Positions 46,366 through 55,405 of a stretch of 64,000 nucleotides of DNA are shown in pieces. This stretch comes from JANPPS01 sp965246925 (lineage in GTDB: Bacteria; Pseudomonadota; Alphaproteobacteria; Acetobacterales; Acetobacteraceae): assembly GCA_965246925.1 (NCBI GenBank), contig OZ251994.1:1240001-1304000 (forward strand). Reading direction: 5' to 3'. The notes under the pieces were generated by a model. It made no database searches. It worked only from the letters and a program-made list of their open reading frames with translations, and was not told the DNA's origin. Position 1 is the stretch's first letter. Every line of letters starts with the position of its first letter. The translations under genes were made by a program, and so were the position numbers.

Positions 46366-46410
46366 GGTTGGTTGCGGCTTCGCTAGCTCTTGCTTTTCAA
46401 GGTCGTCCCG

Positions 46411-46509
46411 CTTGTGCCGCCCTTCGACGGGCTTAAGGCTGACCGGATACTGCATGAGGTCCGCGTTGATCCGTAGTCCTGACCTTGTCGAAGGATGGCG
46501 CGGCACGAG
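46411..46509. repeat. Palindromic intergenic repeat
   Basis: CTTGTGCCGCCCTTCGAC... (46411-46438) pairs imperfectly with CCTGACCTTGTCGAAGG...GCGCGGCACGAG (46478-46509). The CCTTCGAC/GTCGAAGG core with flanking GTGCCGC/GCGGCAC is a dispersed repeat type in alphaproteobacteria. It lies 16 bp beyond the end of the GH16-like gene and may end its transcript. Together with the two other palindromes it makes three repeat families in the window. Confidence 0.7.
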
Positions 46510-46524
46510 TGGACCTCTAGCAAA

Positions 46525-47520
46525 CTACTTTCGCGACCAGACCCGGATGTAGTCGATCGCCCAATCCCATCCGCCGGGCGTGCCGCCCTGGTCGGTGATG
46601 TGAGACAGGTCGTTGAACTTCGCGCCGACCTGCAGGCTGGCAATCAGGTGCGCCGGGACGCCGCCCTTGCTGTTCCATTCATAAACGGACTCGCGATACA
46701 CCCGGCCATCCAGCAGAAACCTCAAATGGTTGTCCGCGCCCCAATCCAGCGCGTACACGTGATACCCGGCCGTGAGGTCCGCCTTGGGTTGATAGTACCA
46801 TTTGTCGCCCCATTCCGGATCGCGGAACACGTCGTGCGGGTGGCCGAACGCGGCGTCGTTACCGTTGGTGGGGGTGCCGCTCACCAACTCATGCCCGGGC
46901 GGCACGCCGTTGAAGCCGAACTGGTCGAAGATGTCGATCTCGGGCGGCCAGTCCAGCACGCTGATGACCTTCGTGCCGCCCGGCCCCGGCGATTGCTGGC
47001 CAGGGTTGAGCCAAAAAGCCGGCCAGGCATATGGCGCCCGCGGCATGCGGCAACGAATTTCGATCACGCTGCCAGGCCGGATCGGCAATGCGAAACGGAT
47101 AATCCCGCTCTCGATGTTGCCGTCCCCACAATCCGTCCGCACCGCCGTCTCCAGCCCGCAATGCGCCTTCAACACCAGGCCATCATGCGTCATCACGTGT
47201 AAGCTGCGCGGATCGCCGTCCGGATAGTCGCGGTGGCGGCTACGGTAGTTGCCGTATAGCCCGTCCGTGCCGGGTCCCGTCGTCGTGGCGTCGCCATAGA
47301 TGAAGCGGTAGTAGGCGATGCGGTCCAACTCGGCTTTGCTGTGCACCGTGGCCGCCGCCCGGCTCTGTCCGAATACGGCGTTCAGCCTGTTGGTGAGCGG
47401 GCCCTCGATCCCTACCGGACGCACCGCGGCGCTGGTGGGCACGGTCGCACCCAGGACGGCCCCCCCCTCCGCCCGGGCCTGACCGGCCAGCAGCAGAACC
47501 GCGAGTGCGGCGGCACGCAC
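46525..47520 (-). CDS. Secreted GH16-like glycoside hydrolase
   Basis: A 331-residue protein with a Sec signal (VRAAALAVLLLAGQARA) from GTG at 47520; a GTG at 47559 is an alternative overlapping the export gene by 35 bp. The beta-jelly-roll features of family 16 are there: RFALPIRPGSVIEIRCRMP, YAWPAFWLNPG, and the active-site strand PPEIDIFDQFG. The catalytic ExDxxE reads Glu194-x-Asp196-x-x-Asp199, so the acid/base position is Asp rather than Glu. C-terminal YHVYALDWG...LDGRVY and WDWAIDYIRVW complete the fold. It follows the wza-like gene and may trim or release exopolysaccharide. Confidence 0.85.
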   Translation of the reverse strand: MRAAALAVLLLAGQARAEGGAVLGATVPTSAAVRPVGIEGPLTNRLNAVFGQSRAAATVHSKAELDRIAYYRFIYGDATTTGPGTDGLYGNYRSRHRDYPDGDPRSLHVMTHDGLVLKAHCGLETAVRTDCGDGNIESGIIRFALPIRPGSVIEIRCRMPRAPYAWPAFWLNPGQQSPGPGGTKVISVLDWPPEIDIFDQFGFNGVPPGHELVSGTPTNGNDAAFGHPHDVFRDPEWGDKWYYQPKADLTAGYHVYALDWGADNHLRFLLDGRVYRESVYEWNSKGGVPAHLIASLQVGAKFNDLSHITDQGGTPGGWDWAIDYIRVWSRK

Positions 47521-47524
47521 CGGC

Positions 47525-48091
47525 TTAGAACCGGCGCTCGAACACTTTGACCACGTCACCCGGTGCTACGAAGTCGCTCGGCTTGGCAAGACCCTCCGCC
47601 GCGGTACCACCCTTGGTGCGGATGACGGACGCGTAGTTCTGATAGCCGCGGTAGGTGAACCCGCCGGCCACCGCGACGCTGGTCAGCACGGTCATCCCCG
47701 GCTGATACGGATACTGCCCGGGCTTGGCGACCTCACCCAGGACGAAGATGGGCCGGTAGGCCAGTACTTCGACCGAGACGCTGGCATCGCGCAGCAGGTT
47801 GCGGCGCTTGAGCCCGTCCGCGATGGTCTTTTCTAGATCCTGTGGCGTCAACCCCTCGGCCACGACCCCGCCCAACAGCGGCATCGCGATCCGCCCCTGA
47901 TCGTCCACCCGGAACTCACCCGTGAGCTGCTCCTCGCCGAACGTGATGATGCGGATCTGGTCGCCCCCACCCAGCCGGTATTGCTGCGCCTGGTAATCCG
48001 GCAGCGGCTTCAGGTCACCGCCCGGCGCGCACCCGGCCAGCACCAGGCACATCGACAGCACGGCGGTCAGCCGTTGGGGCAAAAGCGGCAT
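47525..48091 (-). CDS. Polysaccharide export lipoprotein (Wza/GumB family)
   Basis: A 188-residue outer-membrane lipoprotein. The signal with lipobox LAGC places the lipidated cysteine at Cys21. Next is the poly-export domain (YRLGGGDQIRIITFGEEQLTGEFRVDDQGRIAMPLLGGV) and a SLBB-like segment (VLGEVAKPGQYPYQPGMTVLTSVAVAGGFTYRGY). It is shorter than E. coli Wza and close in length to GumB of the xanthan system. It forms the export channel with the Wzc-like protein encoded at 53315-55405. Confidence 0.93.
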   Translation of the reverse strand: MPLLPQRLTAVLSMCLVLAGCAPGGDLKPLPDYQAQQYRLGGGDQIRIITFGEEQLTGEFRVDDQGRIAMPLLGGVVAEGLTPQDLEKTIADGLKRRNLLRDASVSVEVLAYRPIFVLGEVAKPGQYPYQPGMTVLTSVAVAGGFTYRGYQNYASVIRTKGGTAAEGLAKPSDFVAPGDVVKVFERRF

Positions 48092-48106
48092 CGATCACGT
48101 CCTCAC

Positions 48107-49507
48107 TCAAAGTCCTAGGCTCACCTGCAGCAAGAAACGATTTTCCGTGAAACCGAGACCGGTGCGTAGGCCCCCGGCCGCCGGGCCGACGTTCACCGCA
48201 CTGGTGCTGGAAAGGCCGGTAACGGGATTGATCGTCGTCGTGCTGCCTGATGGCCTGGACGTGAAATCATACGTAGCGGCCAGGCGCAAGTTGCGGTTTA
48301 AAAGCCAGGTCACGCCACCGCCCGCTGTGTAGAGTGTCGCACTGCCCTGATTACGGTTGAACTCGTCCAGGAAAACGCCCGCCTGCGCCCGGAACAGGAC
48401 GTTGCGGAGGTATTCATGATCCACCTCGAACTGCAGCGCCGTCTCGGTATAGCCCACCGTGGTCTCGGCCGCCGCGTCCTGGATCCGGCGGGACAGCGTG
48501 CCCGTCACTGTGGTGAGGTTCGTGGGCGTGAACACGACCGTCATCTCCGCGACCGGCGCCTGGATGGGCTTGACGGCGGCGCTTGCGAACGTCCGCACCT
48601 CGTACCCCGCGAGCAGCCGGTAGCGCCACATGCCGGACGCGCCGTAATCGATGCCGGCCAGGACGGCGATGTCGTTGTAGTCCCGCAGCATGCTGCCCGC
48701 CGGGCGGCTGGAGTAGCGCGCGACCGAGTCCCGCACCACCGCGACCAGGTTCCGTTGCGGCGCAAGTTCGTAGGTGACGGTTATGCTCGGCGCGACCACC
48801 GTGCGGTCCCGATAGCTCTGCAGGTAGGGAACGCCAGCAACGACGCCGTTATCGAAGCTGGTATGCGTCACCGACAGCTCGGGCCGGAGCGCGAGGCGGT
48901 TCAGCACCATGCGGTATCCGGCCTGCACCGTGTCGGTCCGGTAGGCGATGGGCTGCTCCAGCCGCGGCGCGTCGAGGTCGCGCGGGGTCTGGTTCAGGTT
49001 GGCGTGCGAGTAGTTGAGCGTGACGGAGTCGTCCATCAGCTTGTAGGTGCCGCCGATAGACGCCGTCCAATTGGTGGTGGATTGCCGGGGCTGGCTGAGA
49101 TACCTGATGTCATCGATGCGGATTTGTGTGCCGACGGCGTAGAGGGAGGTGTCCTGCGCAGCCTGCAACGTCACCCGGGTCTGCACGAAGGGGCTTCCCT
49201 TGGCGGAGGCGGTCCCGGTCACGTTATCGTCGTAGCCCACGCCTTCGCTCACATCCGGGCGCACCAGGACGTTGCCGAAATGCACACCGCCGCTATCGTA
49301 ATCAGGACGCAGCCGGGAGGTGACGGTCACGCCGGGCTCGTTCTGCAGGCCCGGGACGTCGGAGTTGATGATTTGATCGAACAGCAGCGCGTGCGCTGGT
49401 TCGGACCACGTCAGCGCGGCGAGGGTGCTGGCCAGCGCGGTCATGAGGCTAGCGTTCGCTTTGTTTGTCTTGAGCCGAGAGGATTTAAGGTGGTCCGGTT
49501 TCCGCAT
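48107..49507 (-). CDS. Outer-membrane beta-barrel protein of the exopolysaccharide locus
   Basis: A 466-residue protein with a long signal peptide from ATG at 49507 (MRKPDHLKSSRLKTNKANAS then a hydrophobic core ending SEPAHA), preceded by AGGAAAAT. The mature part is alternating beta strands typical of the BBP2_2 outer-membrane family found beside GumB-like genes, and it ends in the aromatic-type strand NRFLLQVSLGL. It may be an export auxiliary or a secretin-like porin. Its 5' end overlaps the 5' end of the divergent small gene by 18 bp. Confidence 0.8.
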   Translation of the reverse strand: MRKPDHLKSSRLKTNKANASLMTALASTLAALTWSEPAHALLFDQIINSDVPGLQNEPGVTVTSRLRPDYDSGGVHFGNVLVRPDVSEGVGYDDNVTGTASAKGSPFVQTRVTLQAAQDTSLYAVGTQIRIDDIRYLSQPRQSTTNWTASIGGTYKLMDDSVTLNYSHANLNQTPRDLDAPRLEQPIAYRTDTVQAGYRMVLNRLALRPELSVTHTSFDNGVVAGVPYLQSYRDRTVVAPSITVTYELAPQRNLVAVVRDSVARYSSRPAGSMLRDYNDIAVLAGIDYGASGMWRYRLLAGYEVRTFASAAVKPIQAPVAEMTVVFTPTNLTTVTGTLSRRIQDAAAETTVGYTETALQFEVDHEYLRNVLFRAQAGVFLDEFNRNQGSATLYTAGGGVTWLLNRNLRLAATYDFTSRPSGSTTTINPVTGLSSTSAVNVGPAAGGLRTGLGFTENRFLLQVSLGL

Positions 49508-49762
49508 ATTTTCCTGGTCCCCCTCGCCTTTGCCGTTCTGTTGGCCGGCGCGGTGGGGGGCCATCCAGCCCGGGCGCAGGATGGCAGACCGTCAACAGCT
49601 TATGCCGCTGTCGTCAAGTCCTGCGCGGCCGAGGCGCGGCGGCTCTGCCCGGGGCTCGACACAGCGTTTCCGCAACCCCGGAACGAGGCTATTTGCCTGC
49701 GTCCGTTCCGGTCCAGCCTGGGCCCGGCCTGCCGCAAAGCACTGAAGCCTACGGCCCGCTAA
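49490..49762 (+). CDS. Small secreted cysteine-rich protein (GLG1-like repeat)
   Basis: A 90-residue protein from GTG at 49490, which follows GAGAGGA. The signal peptide is VVRFPHIFLVPLAFAVLLAGAVGGHPARA. The mature 60 residues have four cysteines in the order KSCAAEARRLCPG...NEAICLRPF...GPACRKAL, like one cysteine-rich GLG1 repeat. Role unknown; it is 2 bp from the start of the polymerase-like gene, so it belongs to that transcript. Confidence 0.7.
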   Translation: MVRFPHIFLVPLAFAVLLAGAVGGHPARAQDGRPSTAYAAVVKSCAAEARRLCPGLDTAFPQPRNEAICLRPFRSSLGPACRKALKPTAR

Positions 49763-49763
49763 C

Positions 49764-50999
49764 ATGGATGCCGGCCCTGCCCCCGCCCGCCCCGCGCTTG
49801 GGCTGAACCTGCCGGAACAAGCGTTGCTGTTTACCATGGTGGTGGTCGCTGCATCGTTGATTTTGCAGCGTTTTGGCTTCGCGGTCGGCGGCAAGGCGGC
49901 CAGCGTCGTGGGTCCGTTGGGACTGGGCGCCGCCGCACTCGGCCTCATCCGCGGCACTCTGTCCTTTAACCGTTTGAGGCTCAGCTTGTTCCTGGTGCTG
50001 TGTGGGCTCAGCGTGCTGGGCATCGCCGCGCATCAGGCGCAGCCCGGGCGATTCCAGACCGGGCTCAGCCTGCAATCCGTCCTACAATTTCTAACCCTTA
50101 CCAGCTTCGCCACGCTCACTTTTACCGCCCCTGTGGCAGAGCGCGCGTTTGCCCGCCGGGTCAGCGCCGTACTGGCCGTGGTGGCTGTGGCAGGGCTGCT
50201 GCAATTCGCGGCGCAATTCGCGGGGCTGCGCTTGTTCACCTTCCGCGGTATCGTCCCGGACTCGCTGTTGTTCGAAGATGGCTACAACCAGATCATTCCG
50301 GCCGGGTTCGGCAATGTGTATAAATCGAACGGGTTCTTCTTGCTCGAGCCCTCGATATTCTCGCAGTTCATGGCCTTGGCGCTGATGATGGAGCTCCTGG
50401 TATTGCGCCGGTTGCGGATGCTGGTGCTGTTTGCGGCGGGCATGCTGCTGTCCATCGCCGGCACGGGCTGGATCGTGCTGGGCGCGTTCGTCGGCACGGT
50501 CGCGTTCAGCATGCGGCGGGGCGTGCTGATCTTGTTGCTGACCTTGGGCCTGCTCGCGGTCCTCGCAGCGGGCGTTACGCTGCTGGCGCCGGAGGTGGCG
50601 GACTCACTGTCTGCACGGCTCGATGAGGTGACGCGCCCGGCTACCAGCGGGCACCTCCGGTTCATTACCCCGTTCTGGCTGCTGGATGACGTGTTGCGGG
50701 ATGAGCCGGGGGCGGCGCTGCTGGGCATCGGTGGGGGTGTCAGCGAACATTTGACGATGCCGTATGAGTACACCGTCAATACACCGGTCAAGATCGCGGT
50801 GGATTACGGATTTCCGGCGCTGATCGTGTATGTGGCCCTGCTGGCCGTGGGGCGGAAGTCGCCGATGCAGCGGGCCATGCTGGTCCCGTGCATGGTCATG
50901 CTGCTGTTTGCAGGGGGCTATCAGCAGCTGGCACCGGTGCTGTTCCCGGTGCTGCTGATCATGACGGTGGCTAAGCTGGGCGGGGACGAGGTGCTTTAG
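49764..50999 (+). CDS. Wzy/O-antigen-ligase-like membrane protein
   Basis: A 411-residue protein with about 10-11 membrane helices and a larger periplasmic loop between helices (TFRGIVPDSLLFEDGYNQIIPAGFGNVYKSNGFFLLEPSIFSQF). The second half has helices with RRGVLILLL, a soluble segment (LSARLDEVTRPATSGHLRFI) and the LLGIGGGVSE turn, typical of the O-antigen ligase/polymerase superfamily. It probably polymerises the repeat units flipped by an unseen Wzx. It overlaps no neighbour but starts 2 bp after the cysteine-rich gene. Confidence 0.82.
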   Translation: MDAGPAPARPALGLNLPEQALLFTMVVVAASLILQRFGFAVGGKAASVVGPLGLGAAALGLIRGTLSFNRLRLSLFLVLCGLSVLGIAAHQAQPGRFQTGLSLQSVLQFLTLTSFATLTFTAPVAERAFARRVSAVLAVVAVAGLLQFAAQFAGLRLFTFRGIVPDSLLFEDGYNQIIPAGFGNVYKSNGFFLLEPSIFSQFMALALMMELLVLRRLRMLVLFAAGMLLSIAGTGWIVLGAFVGTVAFSMRRGVLILLLTLGLLAVLAAGVTLLAPEVADSLSARLDEVTRPATSGHLRFITPFWLLDDVLRDEPGAALLGIGGGVSEHLTMPYEYTVNTPVKIAVDYGFPALIVYVALLAVGRKSPMQRAMLVPCMVMLLFAGGYQQLAPVLFPVLLIMTVAKLGGDEVL

Positions 51000-51032
51000 G
51001 GCGGGCTGAGATCTTGCGTTACGGGAGCGGTC

Positions 51033-52169
51033 TCAGCGCGCCCGGCGGTAGGCCTCTGCCGTGAGGCCGGCGATCTCGTCCCAGCCTGGCACCGCGTCCA
51101 CTAGCGCGCGGGCCTGGCGGCTCGCGTTGGCGGTGAAGGCGCGGTCGTCCAGCACGTGCGCCATCGCGGCCGTGAGCGGCGGAGCGTCGCCGGGCGGGAC
51201 CAGATGGCCGTGCACGCCATCCACGATGGTCTCGGCGAAACTGCCTAACGCCGAGGCGATCACCGGGCGAGCACAGGCGAGCGCGATCGACAGCACGCCG
51301 CTCGCCTCGATCTCACGGTAGGGGAACACCGCGACCACGCCGGGCCCGAACAGGCCGGGCACTTCGTCGTCGGCCACGAAACGGGGCTCGATCGTGAGCT
51401 GCCCGGCGACGCCCAGCCGCTCCGCCTGCGCCCAGAGCGGCCCTAGATCCATATACGGCTTGCCCACGGCCCTGATCCGGGCCTGCGCGCGCAGCGGCTC
51501 CGGCAGGGCGGCGAAGGCTTCGATCAGCACATCCAACCCTTTATACGGCTTGATCTTGCCAAACAGCAGGAAGGTGAGCGGCCCCTGCATGGGATCGTCC
51601 GTCCGCGCGGGCGGGGACAGCAGCGTGCCGTGCGGCAGCACCAGCAGGCGCTCCGCCTGCACGCCCGAGCCGGTGAGGCGCGCTTGGCCCTGCACCGTAT
51701 GAACGATCAAGGTGCCGAATTCGGTTAGGCTCTGAAAGAAGCCGCGCTGTTGTAGCCGGGCGGACGGGTCGCCGTTGAACGGGTTGGTGTCGTGCACCGT
51801 GAGCACCAGCGGCGCCACACGCCGCAACCGGCCCAGGAAGGCGCGGTCCACCATCGGTAGCGGCAGCCATTGGAAATGAATGACGTCCGGGCGCTCCCGC
51901 CGCAGCCGCTGCAGCAAACCCAGCATAGACGCTGCGTGGTCCAGTCCCTTGAGCGCCAGCCGCGCCTTGCCGGGCAGGCGCCGGGCCGGGCCGCTATCGG
52001 ATACACGGTAGAAATGCGGCACCAGGCGCACACCCTCTGCCCCGCCATCGTCCGGGCCCGGACGGCGCCCGAACAGGGTCACGTCATGCCCGGCCCGCCC
52101 GAGCCCGCCCGCCAGCGCGCGGTCGTACGGCAGGGTGAACAGCGACGGATCGATCAACGCCACCCGCAT
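51033..52169 (-). CDS. Glycosyltransferase family 4 (GT-B)
   Basis: A 378-residue GT-B enzyme. N-terminal Rossmann domain: MRVALIDPSLFTLPYDRALAGGLGRAGHDVTLFGRR. C-terminal donor-binding domain: LLFGKIKPYKGLDVLIEAFAAL, VAVFPYREIEASGVLSIALACARPVIAS, with the EASG acidic motif in place of the common EGFG/EASA. It lies after the GT2 gene in the minus-strand polysaccharide operon and adds a sugar to the lipid-linked repeat unit. Donor and acceptor cannot be read from sequence. Confidence 0.92.
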   Translation of the reverse strand: MRVALIDPSLFTLPYDRALAGGLGRAGHDVTLFGRRPGPDDGGAEGVRLVPHFYRVSDSGPARRLPGKARLALKGLDHAASMLGLLQRLRRERPDVIHFQWLPLPMVDRAFLGRLRRVAPLVLTVHDTNPFNGDPSARLQQRGFFQSLTEFGTLIVHTVQGQARLTGSGVQAERLLVLPHGTLLSPPARTDDPMQGPLTFLLFGKIKPYKGLDVLIEAFAALPEPLRAQARIRAVGKPYMDLGPLWAQAERLGVAGQLTIEPRFVADDEVPGLFGPGVVAVFPYREIEASGVLSIALACARPVIASALGSFAETIVDGVHGHLVPPGDAPPLTAAMAHVLDDRAFTANASRQARALVDAVPGWDEIAGLTAEAYRRAR

Positions 52170-52172
52170 GGA

Positions 52173-53318
52173 TCAGCCCACGCTGCGGGCGGAGGCCGGC
52201 GGGTTCCAGGTCTGAAACCGCTCGCCCCGCCAGGAGCGCAGCACGCCGATCCCGGTGGCGACGAACGCGCCCAATATGTCGCGGAGCGTAGCGAGCAGGC
52301 CGCGGCGCGCGGTGTACACCGCCATTCCAGCCGCGGCGAGCGCTAGAACTCCGGCCGCGAGCCAGCCCCACGCTCCGGCCCATGCCGCCGCGGCACCCAG
52401 GCATAGCAAGCCCCCCACCAGCAGCCCCGCCACCAGCCAGCGCAGCAGCTTATGAGAGACGTATTTGTAGAGGTCGAGCCAGGGCAGGCCCCGGAGCTGC
52501 GGCCAGAGCGCGCGGTGCACGTTGAATGCCTGGCAGGCGATGCGCACCTTGCGGCGGAACTCCTCCGCCGGGCGGGACACCGCTTCCTCATAGGCCAGCG
52601 CGTCCGCCACCCGCACGATCCGGTGCCCGCGGCACAGCGCGGCGAGCGAGACATACATGTCGTCGATCAGATCGGCCGGCGGCGGCTGATGCACCGCCCG
52701 GCGCAGCGCGAAGATCGAGCCGTCCGCGCCCATCACCGACCCGGTGGCGCTCTCATAGGTCTTGATCGCCTCCTCAAGCCGCCAATACAGCGATCCTGTG
52801 GCGGCGGTGACGTTGCCGGCCGCCTTCGTGTAGATCAGGTGGCCGCAGACGCAGCCCACGCCCGGATCGGCGAACGGCGCCAGCAGCCGAGGCAGCGCGT
52901 CCGCGGCGAATGTCACGTTGGCGTCGCTGAACACCAGGAACTCCGCATCCGTCATGCCGACCAGCGTGTTCATGCCATGCGTCTTGCCGAGCCGCGCGGA
53001 GGACGCCACCAGCCGGACCCTCTCCCCGTACTCTCGCACGATGCCGGCCGTGCCATCGGTGCCGCCATCGACATAGACCAGCACCTCGACGCCGCCGATC
53101 GCCTCACCGACGGCCAGCATGTTGTCGAGCTTCGTGCGAATCACCGCCGCCTCGTTATAGGCGGAGACGCAGAACGCGGTCCGGCCTTGCGGCGCGCCCA
53201 GCAGCACGGGCCGGGGACGCAGCCGCGCCAGCAGCATGAGGCTCAGAGGATACATCACGAACGGATGCACCGCGAGCGCCAGCAACAGCACGCCCAGCGC
53301 CGCAAGGGCCAGGGTCAT
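52173..53318 (-). CDS. Membrane glycosyltransferase family 2
   Basis: A 381-residue inverting GT-A enzyme. Motifs: FCVSAYNEAAVIRTKLDNML, VYVDGGTDGT (nucleotide site), FSDANV (DxD-like metal site), GADGSIFALRR and a Q/R-x-x-W-like region (RRKVRIACQAF). One N-terminal and three C-terminal membrane helices are visible (about 1-21, and within LLRWLVAGLLVGGLLCLGAAAAWAGAWGWLAAGVLALAAAGM). It overlaps the Wzc-like stop by 4 bp and is followed by the GT4 gene. Confidence 0.92.
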   Translation of the reverse strand: MTLALAALGVLLLALAVHPFVMYPLSLMLLARLRPRPVLLGAPQGRTAFCVSAYNEAAVIRTKLDNMLAVGEAIGGVEVLVYVDGGTDGTAGIVREYGERVRLVASSARLGKTHGMNTLVGMTDAEFLVFSDANVTFAADALPRLLAPFADPGVGCVCGHLIYTKAAGNVTAATGSLYWRLEEAIKTYESATGSVMGADGSIFALRRAVHQPPPADLIDDMYVSLAALCRGHRIVRVADALAYEEAVSRPAEEFRRKVRIACQAFNVHRALWPQLRGLPWLDLYKYVSHKLLRWLVAGLLVGGLLCLGAAAAWAGAWGWLAAGVLALAAAGMAVYTARRGLLATLRDILGAFVATGIGVLRSWRGERFQTWNPPASARSVG

Positions 53319-55405
53319 TTGGAGAGCATGATGGTGGCGAGCGGGTTGCGGGACATGGCCGAAAGCCGGGTCGTCGCGTCCTGCACCTGCTCCCGCCGGT
53401 CCGCCTTGCCGTCGATCACCAGGACCACCGCGTCCGTCCGCTGCGCCACCCCCAGCGCGTCCGGGCGGCCCGCCGCGGCGCAGGTCAGCACGACCAGATC
53501 GTATTGCGCCGACGCCTCCACCAGCAGGTTCTGGAACGCCGTCCCGGTCAGCGCCGCGTGCGCCTGGGATGGGGATTGCCGCAGGCCAAGCACATGCAGG
53601 GGCGTTTGCGCATCTCGTAACAGCGCATCCCGCCAGTCCTTACCACCCTGCAGCACCAGGCCCAGTTCACCCTGCGCCATGTTCAAAAGTTGCAGCACGC
53701 GCGGTCGGTCGAAATCACCCTCGACCAGCAGCACCCGGTCGCCGTCCAGCGCCGCAACCCGCGCGAGGCCCACGGCAACCCGCGCGGCGTGATCCCGGTC
53801 GGACAGGCCGGTGCACATCACGCTATGCGGCGCACTGGTGTGGCCAAGCCGGGCCACGCGGAACCGTAGGCCGCGCAGCGCCTCCGCCTCCGCCCCGGAC
53901 GGCACCGCCGCGACCCGGCGCCGCGCCCCGTGCCGCAGCGTGCCAGAGGGCAGAAAGCCAGATGCCGCCGCAAGGTCGGCCGGGGTATGAAAGGTGCGGG
54001 AGTTGCGGAGGCCGGTGAGCGTTAGCAAGCAGCCCAGCATCAGACCCGCCGCCGCGCCGGATCCGGTGGTCACCTTGATGTTGGGGGCACTCGGGTCGTT
54101 AGGCGGGAACGCCTGCGTCACCACGCGTACATCCGGCGTCTCGGTCCCGCTGGGCTGCACCACGGTTTGCTGCGCACGCTCCAGCAAGGTCTGATACAGG
54201 GTCCGCCGCGAGGTCACTTCCTGCTGTAGCTGCTCGAGCTCCGCCCGCGCGTTCTCCCCGGTGACCCCGGTGCGGCGCGATGCTTCCAGCTGTGCGTTCA
54301 GGTTCGCCTCATTCTCGCGCGCCGCCTTCAGCTGAGTGCCGAGCGAGTTCACGATCCGGTCCGTCTCTTGACGCAGATGGCCTTGAATGGAGCCCAACTC
54401 CGCCCGGGCACTCTCCATGCCCGGGTAGTTGCTGCCGTAATGCGAGCCAAGCTCCGCCACCCGGCGGGACGCCGCGCTCTCCTGCGCGCGCAGCTGCGAC
54501 ACCGTGGGGGAGCCGAGGACGCTGGCCAGCGCGTCGGACGAGCCCTGCTTGGCCAGTGCCGCCGCCCGGTCATACTGGGTCTGTAGCTGCGCCCGCTCCA
54601 CGCCGGCGCGGGTGGCGGCCGTTGCGAGCTCCTCTACCTGTTGCTGGCCGACGCTGCCGGCGCGCAGGCCCACCAGCTCACCCTTGGTGCGCAAATCCCG
54701 CATCTTCTGTTCGAGACCGGCGAGGTCCACCCGCACTTGGTCGATCCGCTCCGTCAGTGCGCTGTTGGCACCCTGGTTAGCCTGAACGCGGCGGCTCGCG
54801 CGCGACGCGACGTACTCGGACAGGAGCGTATTGACCACTTGCGCCGCCAGCGCCGGGTCTTGCGCGCTGAACGAGACCTCGATCACCAGGCTGCGGTTAT
54901 CCTGAAATACCGCGAGCGAGCGGGCCACCGCGTTCAGGACCGCCTCCTCTTGTGACGGCGCCGGCCCCGTATCCTCATGCGACTGGGGCAACAAAGCCTT
55001 CATGGCCGCCTTCGCCTGGTCCATGAAGCCCGGCTTGCGGAGGCTGCCGTTGAATTCAGGCAGCCCGGCGAGGTTCAGCTTGCGCGTTACGGTCCGCAGC
55101 AGGTCGCGGGACGCCACGGCCTGCATTTCGGTCCGCACGAAGGGCATCGGATCCGGTGCGGCTTCGGTGCGAAGTGCCCCTTGCAGCTCCGGAATGGCGA
55201 TCCGGTCACCCTCGACCGCGACCAGGCTGGACGCCGTATAGGTTTTCGGCAGCGTGCGCGCGTACGCGAACGCGCCGGCCGCACCCAACAGGCCACACAG
55301 TATAAGGAGCCAGGCACGCCGCCGGAACAGGCGCAGCAACGATCCGAGCGGCAGTCCCTCCGCCGGGCGGGTCAGCATGGAGGCGTTACCCATCGAGACG
55401 TCCAT
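53315..55405 (-). CDS. Wzc-like chain-length protein with degraded kinase domain
   Basis: A 696-residue inner-membrane protein of the polysaccharide co-polymerase/BY-kinase type. A helix at about 31-49, a large periplasmic coiled-coil GNVR-type region (RVQANQGANSALTERIDQVRVDLAGLEQKM), and a second helix at about 445-465 are followed by a cytoplasmic ATPase-like domain. The Walker A position reads CTGLSDRDHAARVAVGL, without the GKT/S lysine, and the A' motif reads VLLVEGDFDRP. There is no tyrosine cluster at the C-terminus. It is therefore probably a structural regulator without autokinase activity. An AAA ATPase gene overlaps its start. Confidence 0.88.
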   Translation of the reverse strand: MDVSMGNASMLTRPAEGLPLGSLLRLFRRRAWLLILCGLLGAAGAFAYARTLPKTYTASSLVAVEGDRIAIPELQGALRTEAAPDPMPFVRTEMQAVASRDLLRTVTRKLNLAGLPEFNGSLRKPGFMDQAKAAMKALLPQSHEDTGPAPSQEEAVLNAVARSLAVFQDNRSLVIEVSFSAQDPALAAQVVNTLLSEYVASRASRRVQANQGANSALTERIDQVRVDLAGLEQKMRDLRTKGELVGLRAGSVGQQQVEELATAATRAGVERAQLQTQYDRAAALAKQGSSDALASVLGSPTVSQLRAQESAASRRVAELGSHYGSNYPGMESARAELGSIQGHLRQETDRIVNSLGTQLKAARENEANLNAQLEASRRTGVTGENARAELEQLQQEVTSRRTLYQTLLERAQQTVVQPSGTETPDVRVVTQAFPPNDPSAPNIKVTTGSGAAAGLMLGCLLTLTGLRNSRTFHTPADLAAASGFLPSGTLRHGARRRVAAVPSGAEAEALRGLRFRVARLGHTSAPHSVMCTGLSDRDHAARVAVGLARVAALDGDRVLLVEGDFDRPRVLQLLNMAQGELGLVLQGGKDWRDALLRDAQTPLHVLGLRQSPSQAHAALTGTAFQNLLVEASAQYDLVVLTCAAAGRPDALGVAQRTDAVVLVIDGKADRREQVQDATTRLSAMSRNPLATIMLSK

